A stretch of 64,000 nt of DNA from Craterostigma plantagineum (Eukaryota; Streptophyta; Magnoliopsida; Lamiales; Linderniaceae): NCBI GenBank assembly GCA_027422505.1, contig JAPQWV010000051.1, forward strand, positions 3,501,501 to 3,565,500, in the 5' to 3' direction. A program made the translations under genes and the position numbers. Each line of letters starts with the position of its first letter. Within the stretch, counting starts at the first letter, position 1. Below are positions 10,852-22,041 of this stretch, one piece after another. The notes beneath the pieces are model-generated. The model was not told where the DNA came from, did not search any database, and worked only from the letters and a program-made list of their open reading frames with translations.

Positions 10852-11250
10852 TCAGACAGACTGATGCAAACCTATGGACTTTTTCAGGTCCGAAAACCTT
10901 TCAAAATCCAATGCTTTCGTGAAAATGTCAGCTAACTGATGTTTCGTGTCTATATGCTCAATGCGCACTAATTCTTTCTCTATCATATCTCTCAGATGCT
11001 TCGTGCGTGAATGCTGGATAGGGTTCTTAGATATGTTGATGGCACTAAGGTTATCACAATACATGAGAACTGACTCGCACTCTAAACCATAGTCACACAA
11101 CATGCTATTCAACCATATTAATTGCGTACAGCAACTACCAGCAGTAACATACTCAGACTCAGCAGTAGATAAAGACACACAATTCTGTTTCTTACTGTAC
11201 CATGCAATTAAATTGTTACCTAAGAAGAAACAACCGCCACTTGTGCTCTG
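10852..11250 (-). pseudogene. Sirevirus-like RNase H fragment
   Basis: C-terminal RNase H of Pol: VSLSTAESEYV, CDNLSAINISKNP, RTKHLRDMIE, and the usual end LADIFTKALD...IGLHQ. It is out of frame with the RT segment because of a one-base loss near 11250, after DEDDRRA. The catalytic aspartate in CDNLSA is kept. Confidence 0.85.
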
Positions 11251-12971
11251 CGATCATCCTCGTCACTTGCCCAATCATCATCGCTGTAGCCTACAAGACT
11301 CATATTAGTATTTTTAGAGAACCACAACCCTAGGCTACACGAAACACTCACATAACAAAGAATACGCTTAACGGCATTAAGATGGGAGACCTTAGGCTCA
11401 GACTGATATCTAGCACATACACATACGCTATACATGATGTCGGGTCTACCAGCTGAAAGATAAAGCAAACTGCCTATCATGGATCGATATAATGTTGGGT
11501 CAACATTCTGTCCAACATTGTCCTTACATACCTTTTGTGATGACCCCATTGGAGTTTTCATTACCTTTGCCGTGTCAAGCCCGAACTTCTTGACTGTGTT
11601 CTTCGCGTATTTCTCATGGGACATAAAGATCTCGTCGCTGCTTTGCTTAATCTGCAAGCCTAAAAAATAAGTTAGTTCCCCGATCATGCTCATTTCGAAA
11701 GTGGAGTTCATGGCCTGTACAAATTGATCTAGCATAGATTGTGAGCTCGAGCCAAAAACAATATCATCAACATAAACTTGGGCAATTAAAATATCAGAAC
11801 CGACCCTTTTTATAAAAAGAGTGCGGTCTGCCTCACCTCGAGTAAACCCAAAATCTAGTAAAAATGTAGCTAACCTACCATACCAAGCTCGAGGCGCTTG
11901 CTTCAGTCCATATAAGGCTTTCTGCAGCTTAAAAACATGGTTAGGAAAATGCGGATCCTCAAATCCCTTAGGCTGTTCAACATAGATTTCTTTATCAATA
12001 TATCCATATAAAAACGCACCCTTAACATCCATTTGGTGTAACGTGATGTTAAGCCAACATGCAATAGCTAATAACAACCTAATTGATTCTAACCTAGCCA
12101 CGGGAGCGAAAGTCTCATCAAAATCTATGCCCTCAACTTGCGTATAACCCTGAGCTACTAGACGTGCTTTGTTCCTAACAACTCTACCAAATTCATCAGA
12201 TTTATTCTTAAAGATCCACTTCGTGCCTATGACATTAATGTCCTTCGGTCGTGGGACTAAGGTCCATACTTGGTTTTTCTCAAACTGCAAGAGTTCCTCT
12301 TGCATCGCATTTATCCAGAAATTATCCTTGAGAGCTTCAAGGACATTCTTAGGTTCTATCTCAGAAACAAAACAATTAAAGCGTACCTCATCGTATACCG
12401 TGTTCATGCATACGTTTCTTACCATAGACTTATAATCCTTGCGCGGCTTATCTCTGGTTTTCCTACCTTCGTTCACATCTCCAATAATTAAGTCTGTGGG
12501 ATGATCTTTTTGAATCTTAGCTGGCGGGTCTCTACGAACTTCACTGGGTCCAGCCTCGCTGTTCTGTTCTGGCACAGATGTTGAGTCAGATGTCGGGTCA
12601 ACATCTTCCTCCACATTCTCTTCTGTTTCGTCCACAGCTTGTATAACATCTGAAATATCAACTTGAGGAGACACTTTGCTAAGATCAGTAGCATCATCAA
12701 ACACAATATTTACCGACTCCTGAACAGACTTCAAGCGCAAGTTATATACACTATAAGCACGACTATTAGGCGAGTATCCAAGAAATATGCACTTGTCACT
12801 TTTTGAATCAAACTTGGTCAAGTACTCACGATCATTCAACATATAACAATAGCATCCAAAAACATGAAAATACTTGACAGTCGGCTTTTTCCCATTCAAT
12901 AATTCATACGATGTCATTTTAGTACCATGACGAAAGAAAACACGATTAGATATATGACATGCGGTATGCAA
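11250..12971 (-). pseudogene. Sirevirus-like integrase C-terminus and reverse transcriptase
   Basis: About 570 codons open. It begins in the integrase C-terminal region (YELLNGKKPTVKYFHVFGC), passes an acidic linker (DVDPTSDSTSVPEQ), then the RT: TLVPRPKDINVIGTKWIF, MDVKGAFLYGYIDKEIY, and the catalytic YVDDIVFGS. A frameshift near 12960 separates it from the integrase core, and another near 11250 from RNase H. Confidence 0.88.
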
Positions 12972-13603
12972 TGTTTAAGCCAAAATCTTTTAGAAAGACT
13001 CTTAGAATGCAACATAACACGTGCCATTTCTTGCAATGTCCTATTCTTCCTTTCGGCCACATTTTGTTGGGGCGTCTTAGGAGATGAATACTCATGAATA
13101 ATGCCTTTTCGATCACAAAATTCATCAAACAATTGATTCTCAAATTCCCTACCATGATCAGACCTAATACGAAAAATCGAAGCACTGAAATTATTCTTAA
13201 TCATAGCACAAAACTTTTTGAAGAAATCAAACGATTCAGATTTTTCCTTAAGAAAGAAAATCCATGCATATCTAGAATAATCATCAACGAGCACATAAGC
13301 ATATTTCCTACCACCAATGCTATCTACTTCCATCGGACCCATCAAATCCATGTGAATAAGCTGAAAACAATGAGCAGTTTTAAAATGTTGGGCAGCATGT
13401 TGGTCAACATTATGGCTAGCATGCACTTGCTTACCCTTCAAACATGACTCACAAACAACCTTACCAAACTCCTTAAGCTTTGGAATGCCTCTGATCGCAT
13501 CGTGTTTGATAAGTTGCTCCAGCATTCGGTAGTTGACATGGCCCAGTTTGTAATGCCAAAGGATGACATCGTCTTCGGCCTTCGATAGTTGGCACACGTC
13601 CTT
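12914..13603 (-). pseudogene. Sirevirus-like integrase core
   Basis: Contains the pre-integrase H-H-C-C motif (HYKLGHVN, CESCLKGKQ) and the catalytic core (IHMDLMGPM, RSDHGREFEN, AERKNRTLQEMAR). The usual QQNGVAER is QQNVAER here, an in-frame loss of one glycine near the catalytic glutamate. The upstream end is a TAG stop at 13604-13606 in the same frame; the downstream end runs into the frameshift near 12960. Confidence 0.86.
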
Positions 13604-14779
13604 CTAACTGGATTTGTCTCCGACTAAGTAGCAGTTATCGCTCGATCGTTTACCTGCCATAACTCGAACACCATTGCTGTTAAAAACCTCACAACATCCC
13701 TTATTAAATCTTACCTCCAAGTCGTCGTCGCAAAGTTGGCTTATGCTAATCAAGTTAGCTACAAGCCCGTCGACGTGGAGTACGTTGCTTAGCTTAGGGA
13801 AATCGGGCACGTTCAATCTGCCTCGACCAAGAATTCGTCCTTTAGCACCTCCTCCGAACGTCACAGATCCACTCTTTAAGGGCATGTACTCGCTAAGATA
13901 ATCTTTGGTACCCGTCATATGTCGGGAACACCCGCTATCAAAGTACCAAGAACCTGTCACGTTAGCTCGCAAAGAGGTATACACAACATTGCACTTATGC
14001 ACTGACTTCTCTACCCAAACTTTCTTAGATGATGAAACAGCATTTGGATTACCGGAATTTGAAGGTGAGCCAGCTAAACTTTCTCCAGACATACATTTCA
14101 ACACAGATTTCTCAATGTTGAGCGGGATGTTGGATGACATTTCAGCCGACATCAATTTCTTTGCAGAAATCTCCCCCTTCAATTTCCAGCAATGGGGCTT
14201 AATATGACCAGGCTGATTGCAATGATGACATTTAAACGACGCATCCTTAAGTTTACTAACATCATGCTTAGGACTAGTCTTTTCACTAACATCACTCGAG
14301 GCATGCGACTTCCCCTTTACAAAAACTATCTTAGGCTGAACATTGGTCACGGGTTTAGGATCATCACAAATGAGCTGAGAACTAAATCCTAGACCTTGCT
14401 TATCAAAAATACCTAACGATAATACCTCATCAAGGGTCGCTTTACCCTTGTTCATCTTCGTGAACGTCTCTTCGGCCTCGTCGACTCGCTTTTGAAGCTT
14501 GTCGATCTCCTTGTCCTTTCTTGTCAGCACGGCCTCCAGTTTGTTCATCACTCTTTCGTTCTTTTCATTCTCCTCGGACAACACATTCACGGCTGCTTTG
14601 AGTTGCGCATTTTTCGCCTTCTCCATTTCCAAATGTGCGGACAATTGCTTCATAGCTACATAAACATCTGTTTCTAAATCTGCATCATCAGAACTTGAAA
14701 ACCCATCAAAACAGTTTGAGTCATCATAATAAAAAAATAATTTGTTTCTCAGATGGTGAGTCAAATGTTGGCTCAACAT
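13604..14779 (-). pseudogene. Sirevirus-like Gag C-terminus with coiled coil, second zinc knuckle and protease
   Basis: 391 open codons. In order: an acidic start, a long heptad-type coiled coil (METHionine-poor, Lys/Glu-rich; LEMEKAKNAQLKAA onward), the zinc knuckle CHHCNQPGHIKPHC, and the aspartic protease active site WYFDSGCSRHMTG. It ends at an in-frame TAG (13604-13606), beyond which the integrase continues in the same frame. The exact junction with upstream gag between 14780 and 14965 is not clear. Confidence 0.85.
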
Positions 14780-14965
14780 CAGTTACCGCCGCAAATCCGA
14801 TTTGATGATCTTCTTCTTCGTTGTCAGAGAAGGACTGTATGGTTACTGATGATCGCCTAGACTCCTTAGGGCACTGTTCTTCATCTTCATCGTCGGAAAG
14901 ATCGATGCACATTGCTTTTCCATGTTGCGGAGGGTATTTGCACACTCGTTGGCAAAATGGCCCCA

Positions 14966-15894
14966 TCATTGACATTCATAGCATCTTACAGATTCGTAGT
15001 TAATGTTCTTCTTCTTTCCATCTGGTTTGCGTTTGAAGAAGGGAGGCGCCGATGAAGGTTCTGCTTTGGCATTCTGGCCCTTCCTGAATGTTGGGCCAAC
15101 ATTCTGCTCGACATTCTTCTTCTGAAGGAACTTTGTGAATTTCTTCACGAACATAGCCATATCCTCATCATTTTCAGGGTCAACTTCAGTTTGCACCTTG
15201 GGTGACTGACTGACTAGAGCAATGCTTTTGCCACGTGAAGCTCTCTTTTGGACTTCGAGGTTGGTCTCATAGTTCTTCATGATGTTCATCAACGTGTTGA
15301 ACTCCATAATGGCCAGGTTGTGTGCTTCCTCGATCGCCGCTACCTTCACATTAAACTTTTCAATTAAAGTACGTAACACTTTAGAAACAAGTACCTTATT
15401 TGCAATCGGATCTCCGAGGCTAGCACACTCGCTCGAAATCGTCAGAATCTTCCCGAAATATGTGATATCCTCGTCTTCCTTCATTTTGAGATTTTCGAAC
15501 TGATTGAGGAGGTATCGTAGCTTGGTTTCCCTCACGCTCGCATCGCCTTCGCAGTACCTCTGAAGTAGATCCCATGCGTTCTTTGACGTCGAGCAATTCT
15601 GAATGATCTTGAACATGAAAATATCCACCGAAGAGAAGATGGCATTAAGAGCTATATCGTCATACTCGGCCGCATTCTTTTCAGCAATAGTCCACTGTTC
15701 GATAGGCTTGTCGACTACTTCGCCACATCAGCATCTGGAGGAGATCGAGGTAGAGTGTATCCGTTGAGAATAGCTTCCCACGCTCGCACATCTATGGATT
15801 TGATGCATTGGCGCACACGAACCTTCCAATAGGCATAATTGGAACCGTCTAACACAGGCACTTTGCCGAGATGGTTTGAGCTTGTAACATCCAT
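14966..15894 (-). pseudogene. Sirevirus-like Gag N-terminal region
   Basis: The ATG at 15892-15894 lies about 50 bp after the 5' LTR and begins MDVTSSNHLGKVPVLDG, a plant copia Gag start. A frameshift near 15722 interrupts it. The frame then continues with the UBN2-like region (AWDLLQRYCEGD, LRYLLNQFENLKMKEDE) up to a first zinc knuckle, CYEC, which is truncated by TGA at 14966-14968. GHFANEC follows beyond the stop. Confidence 0.85.
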
Positions 15895-15929
15895 TATAAA
15901 GGATCAAAACGCTTAGTCACGTCAAGCGG

Positions 15930-15946
15930 TGGCTCTGATACCACTT
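15930..15946 (-). promoter_or_regulatory. tRNA-Met primer-binding site of the Sirevirus-like element
   Basis: On the minus strand AAGTGGTATCAGAGCC follows the 5' LTR directly, complementary to initiator tRNA-Met. Confidence 0.88.
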
Positions 15947-16871
15947 TGAAGTGGTCCCGGTATGATATGGATGTAATATACTAAGTATGGACTAGATGTT
16001 GGGTAAGATGTCGGGGTAACACTCAACCTAACATTCACGTGCACAGCGGAATATTGTAACTACTTAGTGACGAAACTGAAATAACACGGGATGTAAATCT
16101 GTGCAGCAAGTTATAAAAACTTGCTGCGTGCCTCAAGGCAAAATTCCACTACAGCAATGGATGCAAAACAACTATCCGAAGATAGTAAAAACAAGCCTAG
16201 AAAAAGAATCTAAATGATTCTGAAAACCTACGAAGTACTAAGACTTCTGAAAGCTCAATACTAGGCTAAAAGACAACTCTCATAATATATAAAATTCGCT
16301 CACGCTCGATATGTGTTTCGCTCATATTTTTCACTCAATATGTCGCTCAACTTTACTCCATGAAAGCTTACTCGAGAGTCCTTCGTTGCAGCTTGAAAAT
16401 AACTCTTATTTATAGACCTTGGCCCCCTCTTGAATTGGTAAAAAGATCCCTTGAATATCTCTTCAAATATCTCTTCGAAGATCTCCCTAAATATAGTATA
16501 TATTTAGTTCGAATCTTCTCATCTTATTGGCCGATCCCTTATCTCCTATTTATGGTAAACTGATTGGCTGGATCTCCTTGATATTCAGATCTTCTAATCT
16601 TGGTCGTAGCTTGACTTGATCTCTTTTGATCTTCAAATCTTCTATTTATGGTAAGTGCACTTCCTAGATTCGTTCAAGCAACTCCACACGCTTTCCACAC
16701 GGTTTAGACTCGTTTTAGCACTTTACCACGTCCTGCATATCAGTAAATAAAGCTACAAACAAAAGGTTAAACGGTTTTGGGCATGAAAGATAAAATCGAA
16801 TGTTGACAGACAACAGTGTTGGCTGAAATGTTAGCCCAACATTGTCAAAGCTGAGCTAGTCAACATTAACA
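15947..16871 (-). repeat. 5' LTR of the Sirevirus-like element
   Basis: 925 bp, same length as the other LTR, with intact TG and CA ends. It differs from 8609-9533 at about 15 sites. It is followed by ATATC, the target copy within the RING gene. Confidence 0.92.
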
Positions 16872-17301
16872 ATATCAATAAAAACGACATCTTGGCTCTC
16901 AGTCATCGAGTCGATCGCTTGTATGGCTCGACACATCGCAATATAGCTTAGTTGACATCGGTGAAGGGATGACGGAACCCAACTTGCGATCCTTCTCCGT
17001 ATTACTATTTGCGCCCTTTGTTGCCTTAGAAATGTATGAAGGTCGAGCCTAATTGTGCCCTTAACTTGGGCGGAGTACAAATGGCCCTTAGAAGGCGTGG
17101 GACCTCTGAATCTCGGCCCTTTATCAGCTCCTTATTGTTTTCGGCGCATGAGAACTTGAAGACGATTTGCATTTGTGGAGGAAGGTTTCTAGGATTTATG
17201 CAGTCGGTGGAAGAGTATGTGAGCACTTGCTCTATGAGCTCGGAGTCGCTGATGTCATCGAAGCGATATGATTCATTGGTTTCGAAGAACTCTTCTTCCA
17301 T
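16872..17301 (-). pseudogene. RING-H2 gene copy A, 5' half
   Basis: The ATG at 17299-17301 starts MEEEFFETNESYRFDDIS, a close match to copy C (MEEESFFEINESYHFDDIS). The frame runs 83 or so codons and then shifts by one missing base in CCGCCCAAGTTAAGG (near 17070). The homologous protein continues in the next frame through SLHRCQLSYIAMCRAIQAI to the retrotransposon border. With its 3' half at 8293-8608 it was one 248-residue-type gene. It is inactivated by two small deletions and the 8.3-kb insertion. Confidence 0.9.
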
Positions 17302-17420
17302 GGTTTTCTTTTAGGGTTTTGTTGAGTTGAGTTGAAGAAATGTGTGCTTGTGTAAAGAAAGTAGTATGTGGGAGCGTTTTGTATGTAATTTATGCAGGTA
17401 CGTGTATATATAGATAAGTT
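17302..17420 (-). promoter_or_regulatory. Promoter region of RING copy A
   Basis: A TATATATA stretch at about 17403-17412 lies roughly 105 bp upstream of the ATG, in the same position as in copies B and C. The leader between them is conserved among all three. Confidence 0.6.
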
Positions 17421-18236
17421 GATCAATTAATTCGCTCTGTAATAGAATTAGAATTTGTTTTGGAAGACGGAATGTTGATAACTTATAATGATGTTCCATC
17501 TTTGTCTATTATCAGGGGATTTTTCTTTTAAATGAGAAATCGTTTCAATTTAGTAAATAAATTAATAGGGACTTGTATTTGAGATTTTGCATTAATTGAT
17601 ATTCTTGTTCAAAACTTATCCAATCAATATTTTTTATAAGGGATTCTTCCGTAAAGATATTTTCTCTTGAAAATTAATTCCACGACATGTGCTTTTGTAT
17701 AATACACGGTTGTGATTTTTGTTGCATAATATATTAAGGCTATAATTTATTATCGATACATGAATGATGCTACAAAAATATCATCGACTTATCAAGTTCT
17801 TCTAACTTATCCAGTGCATATTTCTTTTTAAGTGATCATTCTGTAAAAAGTATTTCTTTTGAACGACATGTGCTTTTTTCGTAGATTAGAAACTTGTGAC
17901 TTTTGTTGTATATTTTTATTTAGTAAGGCCTACGATTTATTATCGATATATGAATTAATGCTACCAAAAAACAGTGTCGACAAATTATGTTGTTTTTTTA
18001 CCCTGACTCTTAAAATAAGATTTAGATATTTCATATTCTAATTTCAGCTCTATTATGATTATATTGGATATTTAAGAACTACTAATTCACCCTACTTCAC
18101 CCTATTTCGGTCTATATTCTTCCTTATCAGCGCGAGAAGCAACTCCAACTTTGTTGAATTTTCAAGGCTTCTTGAAATTTGATTTTTTTTTTTGTTTACA
18201 ACATGAACAAAATCTAACAAAATTAGCTTGTTTTTC
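17421..18236. other. Upstream flank of copy A, no gene
   Basis: AT-rich, similar to the sequence upstream of copies B and C. It includes an uninterrupted TATTTTTAT site at 17911-17919, the paralogous empty site for the insertion at 19944. Confidence 0.65.
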
Positions 18237-18645
18237 TCAAAAAATAAATTTAATAGAATCAACCATTAATGGAATTTCCTCCCATTTCAAATTAATGGCT
18301 GCTGATCCTCGCCAATGATGCGTAAACAAAACATCGGAAGCAATCTCTTGAACAACTCGAAAAAAACGCAAACTGGCGCAAACGTATGTCGACATGCGTA
18401 AACTCAGCTTTCGAGCGCTTTCCCTACAATATTCGACTTGGTCTCGGAAAAAGAAAGTTTGAATACTCAACGTCGATTCTTCCTTCTTCATCAATTCAAA
18501 AGGGGTGTACTTTCTTCGAATGTCCAGTTAGCTTTTTTAAGAAAAAAAAAGAAACCCTGACAAACGAAGACATTCATTACAACCTATCGACCATAAAACA
18601 ACAATCCTAAAAAAATAATTAAGTACATAATCAAGAGACTATCCA
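18237..18645. other. 3' flank of RING copy B
   Basis: Shares blocks with the flanks of copies A and C (for example AAACTGGCGCAAACGTATG against AATTGGCGCAAATGGATG). An 85-codon minus-strand ORF (18237-18494) has no recognised domain and its frame is not kept in the other copies. It is not called as a gene. Confidence 0.5.
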
Positions 18646-19376
18646 TCACTTTGGCATTTCGAAGCGACATATTGGGCAAAAGCGACTCCTACGAAGCCAC
18701 TCCTTAATGCATGCCTCGTGGAACAAATGCATACAAGGCATGCAAGTCGCTTCGAAACCAACCAAATACTCCTCAACGCAAATAGCGCAAGTCCCATTGC
18801 AACTCGCCCTTTTCTTCTCCATAGAATCTATCGAAGATTCCAAAGCACCGCCGCCGGCGCTCTCTTCCACAGACGCCATTTGTGCAGCAAAATCCAACCA
18901 CAAATCCTCATGAAAAATGCGCTCGTTATCAGCCACGACGCTCGTATCTATTTGAACGACATCTTGGCTCTGATCCATCGTTGAGACCGCTTTAATTGCT
19001 CGGCACATCGCATAATAGGTCAGTTCCCTTCGGTGAAGAGCCGAAGGGACCCAACTTGCGAGCGCTCTCCTTATTATTTTTGCGCTCTTTTTTGCCTCAA
19101 GAACGTCTGAAGGTCGAGGCTAACTGTGCCTTTAACCTCGGGCGGAGTTTGTATGGATCGAAGGAGGCGTGGGACCGATGAATCTCGGTCCTTTATGAGC
19201 TCCTTATTGTTTTCTGTGCATGTAAAATTGAAGACGATTTGCATTTGCGACGACAGGTTTCTGGGGTTTATGATTTCGGTGGAAGTGTATATGAGCATTT
19301 GTTCTAAGAGCTCCGAGGGGCTTATGTCGTCGAAGTGATATGATTCGTTGATTTCGAAGAACGATTCTTCTTCCAT
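18646..19376 (-). pseudogene. RING-H2 gene copy B, single-base frameshift
   Basis: Two frames together cover the whole of copy C. The N-terminal frame (19376 to about 19074) reads MEEESFFEINESYHFDDIS to FLRQKRAQK and then stops. The second frame (to 18646) reads MCRAIKAVSTMDQSQDVV to RFCPICRFEMPK with a complete RING-H2 (CAIC, PCMHLFH, EAC, FCPIC). The break is one missing A in the run at about 19074-19080: GCAAAAATAATAAGG here, CAGAAAATAATAAGG in copy C. Everything else is well kept, so it is either a very recent pseudogene, an allele, or a base error in a homopolymer. Confidence 0.88.
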
Positions 19377-19500
19377 GGTTTTTTCCTTAGGGTTTTTGGT
19401 GAGGTGAAGAAATGCGTGCTTTGTGTAAGGAGAGTATAGAATGTGGAGCGTTTGTATGTAATGTATGTAGGGGGTTTGTGTGTATATATATAGATAAATT
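19377..19500 (-). promoter_or_regulatory. Promoter region of RING copy B
   Basis: TATATATATA at 19484-19495, about 110 bp upstream of the ATG. The leader and TATA context are shared with copies A and C. Confidence 0.6.
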
Positions 19501-20611
19501 GACGAATTAATTCGTTGTGTAATAGAATTTGAATCTGTTTTGGAAAAATGGATGTTGATAATTGAAGTTTAATGATGTTCCATCTTTGTTGATTTTCGGG
19601 GGAATTTATTTTAAATGAGTAATCGTTTCAGTTGCGTAAATTAAATGAATTGGTTTTGGAAAAGGAATGTTGATAATTGAGGTTTAATGATCTTCCATCT
19701 TTGTTGAAAATCGTGGGATTATCTTTTAAATGAGTGATCATTTCAATTGTAGTAAATAGATTAACAGGTCGCGTATTTGAGATTTTGCATTATTAGTTGA
19801 CATTCGTTATTCTAACTTATCCAGATATTATTTATTTTTAAGTGAATTTTTGCGTAAAGATATTTCTCTTGAAAATTAATTGCAGGACGTTATGTGCTTT
19901 GTGTATTAGCTGCTTGTGATTTCTTGTTTCACTGTATTTTTATGGAAAATTTTAATACAACCCAACTATCCACGATCTTCAAAATCCCAACCATAACATA
20001 TCTTCACTCATTGATCTAATGACCCGATGATTTGCTATCTCATATTAATATAATAAAAATTAATTATAAATAAAATAACTCAAAGTAAAATGGTTAGTCT
20101 AAAATTACAGAAAAAACCGAAATAAAAAACAGAAAAGAAAATAAAATATTTTGGAAAATAATAAAATTCATATGTATATTTGAAATTTAACACTCAATTT
20201 TAATATCAGCAAAAAATAGAAATTAACAACACTATTTAACAAAAATAGCAAAATGACAGAAATATCTTAACAGATAAAATAAAGGTGAATCTATAGAACA
20301 ATACCCAATTGTATAAAAAATTTTCAAGTCAGTACCCATGTCAGAAAATTTTTTGTATAAGTACCTGTTCGATTGTGCATATCATTTCCCGGTCTTGACG
20401 TACCTTTGCATAGTTTATTGCGCACCACGTCACGCATTTATATGGTACCCATATATGGTACCACTTTCCATACGGTGTCTTGCGGCTGACTATATGATGG
20501 TACCATTTTCTAGCTGTATTACTTACCACCATACGTTTTTCTATGGTAGATAAATGTGTGATATGATGTATCTTGCGGTGGAAAGCACTAGTAGAAAATA
20601 TAGAATATGCC

Positions 20612-20880
20612 ACGGCAGTATGGGCGACGTCTACCAACAATGTGTCGCCCAAAATGAACGCGGTGGCATTATGGTTATTATATTGAAGTTTCGGAGCTCA
20701 TAGGCGACGGTTATATCACAACGTGCGTCGCCTATGATCCCGCGGCACTATGGGCGACGGTTATCAAGTAAAATCCGTCGCCTATAGGTTTAATTTTATT
20801 TAATTTTTTTATTTTATTCTTCACTCATGGGCGACGGTTACGGGAAAAATTTATAAGAACCGTCGCCCATGACCCGTATA
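20612..20880. repeat. CACTA left subterminal repeats
   Basis: About eight copies of GGGCGACG(G) or its complement (near 20620, 20643, 20703, 20726, 20751, 20780, 20829, 20864), in inverted pairs. They are typical binding sites for the CACTA DNA-binding protein. Confidence 0.8.
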
Positions 20881-22041
20881 ATAAAATAATCAGTTTTCTC
20901 CCTCACTTCATCATTTCGACAAGTTCGACGACGAGAGCCGCGGCTTTGGCGATTTTTTCCGGCGAAATCCAACGTTTTCCGACCTATCCGAGCTTGGGGA
21001 GTACGGTAAGAGCTCAATTATCATTTTCCCTCTTCCTATTTTGCGATATACGGCTTGAATGTTTCGAATTTGGGGCTTTTTCGAAATGTTAGGTTTCGAT
21101 TTTTTTAGTTTTTGGAGCTTGATTTGTGCGATTTCATAGCTTATTCTTGTGTTATAGTTGATTTAAGGTTGATATTGAGCTTGAGTGGAAATTAGGTTTT
21201 TTGGGTGAAATTTGGACAAGTTGGAATTTTTGGTCGAAATTGGCCGCGACCTCTTCTCTCTCGGCGAATTTTTTCCGGCGACGTTGACTCTTTTGCGACG
21301 ATTCCGGGCTACGAAACACGGTAAGTCCCTTATTTTTTGGTGAAGTTTGGACAATTTGGGATATTTGGTTGAATTCGTCGAAAATTGAATTTTTCATATT
21401 TCTCTATTTCATAATAGAAAATATTACGTGCATAATTTTGAGTCTCATATTGAGTTTATATTTTGCGAAACGTAGGTTTTGTGGCAAAGTTTGGAGGATT
21501 TGGGCTATCTTGTCGATTAGGCGAAGTTTGGGTGATATTCGTGCTTTGGACAGCAATACGTAAGTTTCAAACTCGTATTTGAATTTTATTCCTTCGTCTT
21601 TGTGAATTTAAGTTTCAATTTAAGCTTAGATACCTGTTCAAGGTTTTTTTATTAGGAGAAAACCTTGAATGGTCCCCATTTGGGACCGTTCTTAAACGTT
21701 CACTATCGCTTTATGATGTAAATGTGTGTTTGAGTGTCGATGTTGATGAAAAATTTGGTTTGCATTTCCCTTAAATGTTCTCCGGGTAGACATATGGATT
21801 GAATATATATCCTTTTCATATTTTTCGTCTACTTGGAGAACTGTGGGGAAATGCTGCCGAATTTTTGTCAACATCGACACTCAAAGACACATTTACAAGC
21901 GATAGTGAATGTTTAAGATGGGTTAGGTTGGAGCGATAAGGACCCTATCAAAGCCTCTCGATCGATTGTACTTGCTTTTATGTGAATTACTCGTAAATTT
22001 TTATTTGTATAGTACTTTAGGTTATTGGAATTCGGGGTTGG

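Larger units (their letters stand above)
8609..16871 (-). mobile_element. Sirevirus-like Ty1/copia retrotransposon inserted in RING copy A
   Basis: 8263 bp on the minus strand with two 925-bp LTRs. The target duplication is ATATC on the right (16872-16876) and ATAGC on the left (8604-8608), one mismatch. Features typical of the Sirevirus lineage: two zinc knuckles, a coiled-coil segment, about 1.3 kb of noncoding DNA between pol and the 3' LTR, and several repeated polypurine tracts there. LTRs differ at about 15 positions, so it is older than the element at 1456. gag-pol carries at least two stops and three frameshifts, so the copy is non-autonomous. Confidence 0.93.

Noticed and set aside
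19008..19080. An intron in RING copy B that removes the frameshift
   Set aside because: The interval is conserved as coding in intact copy C and lacks suitable splice borders.
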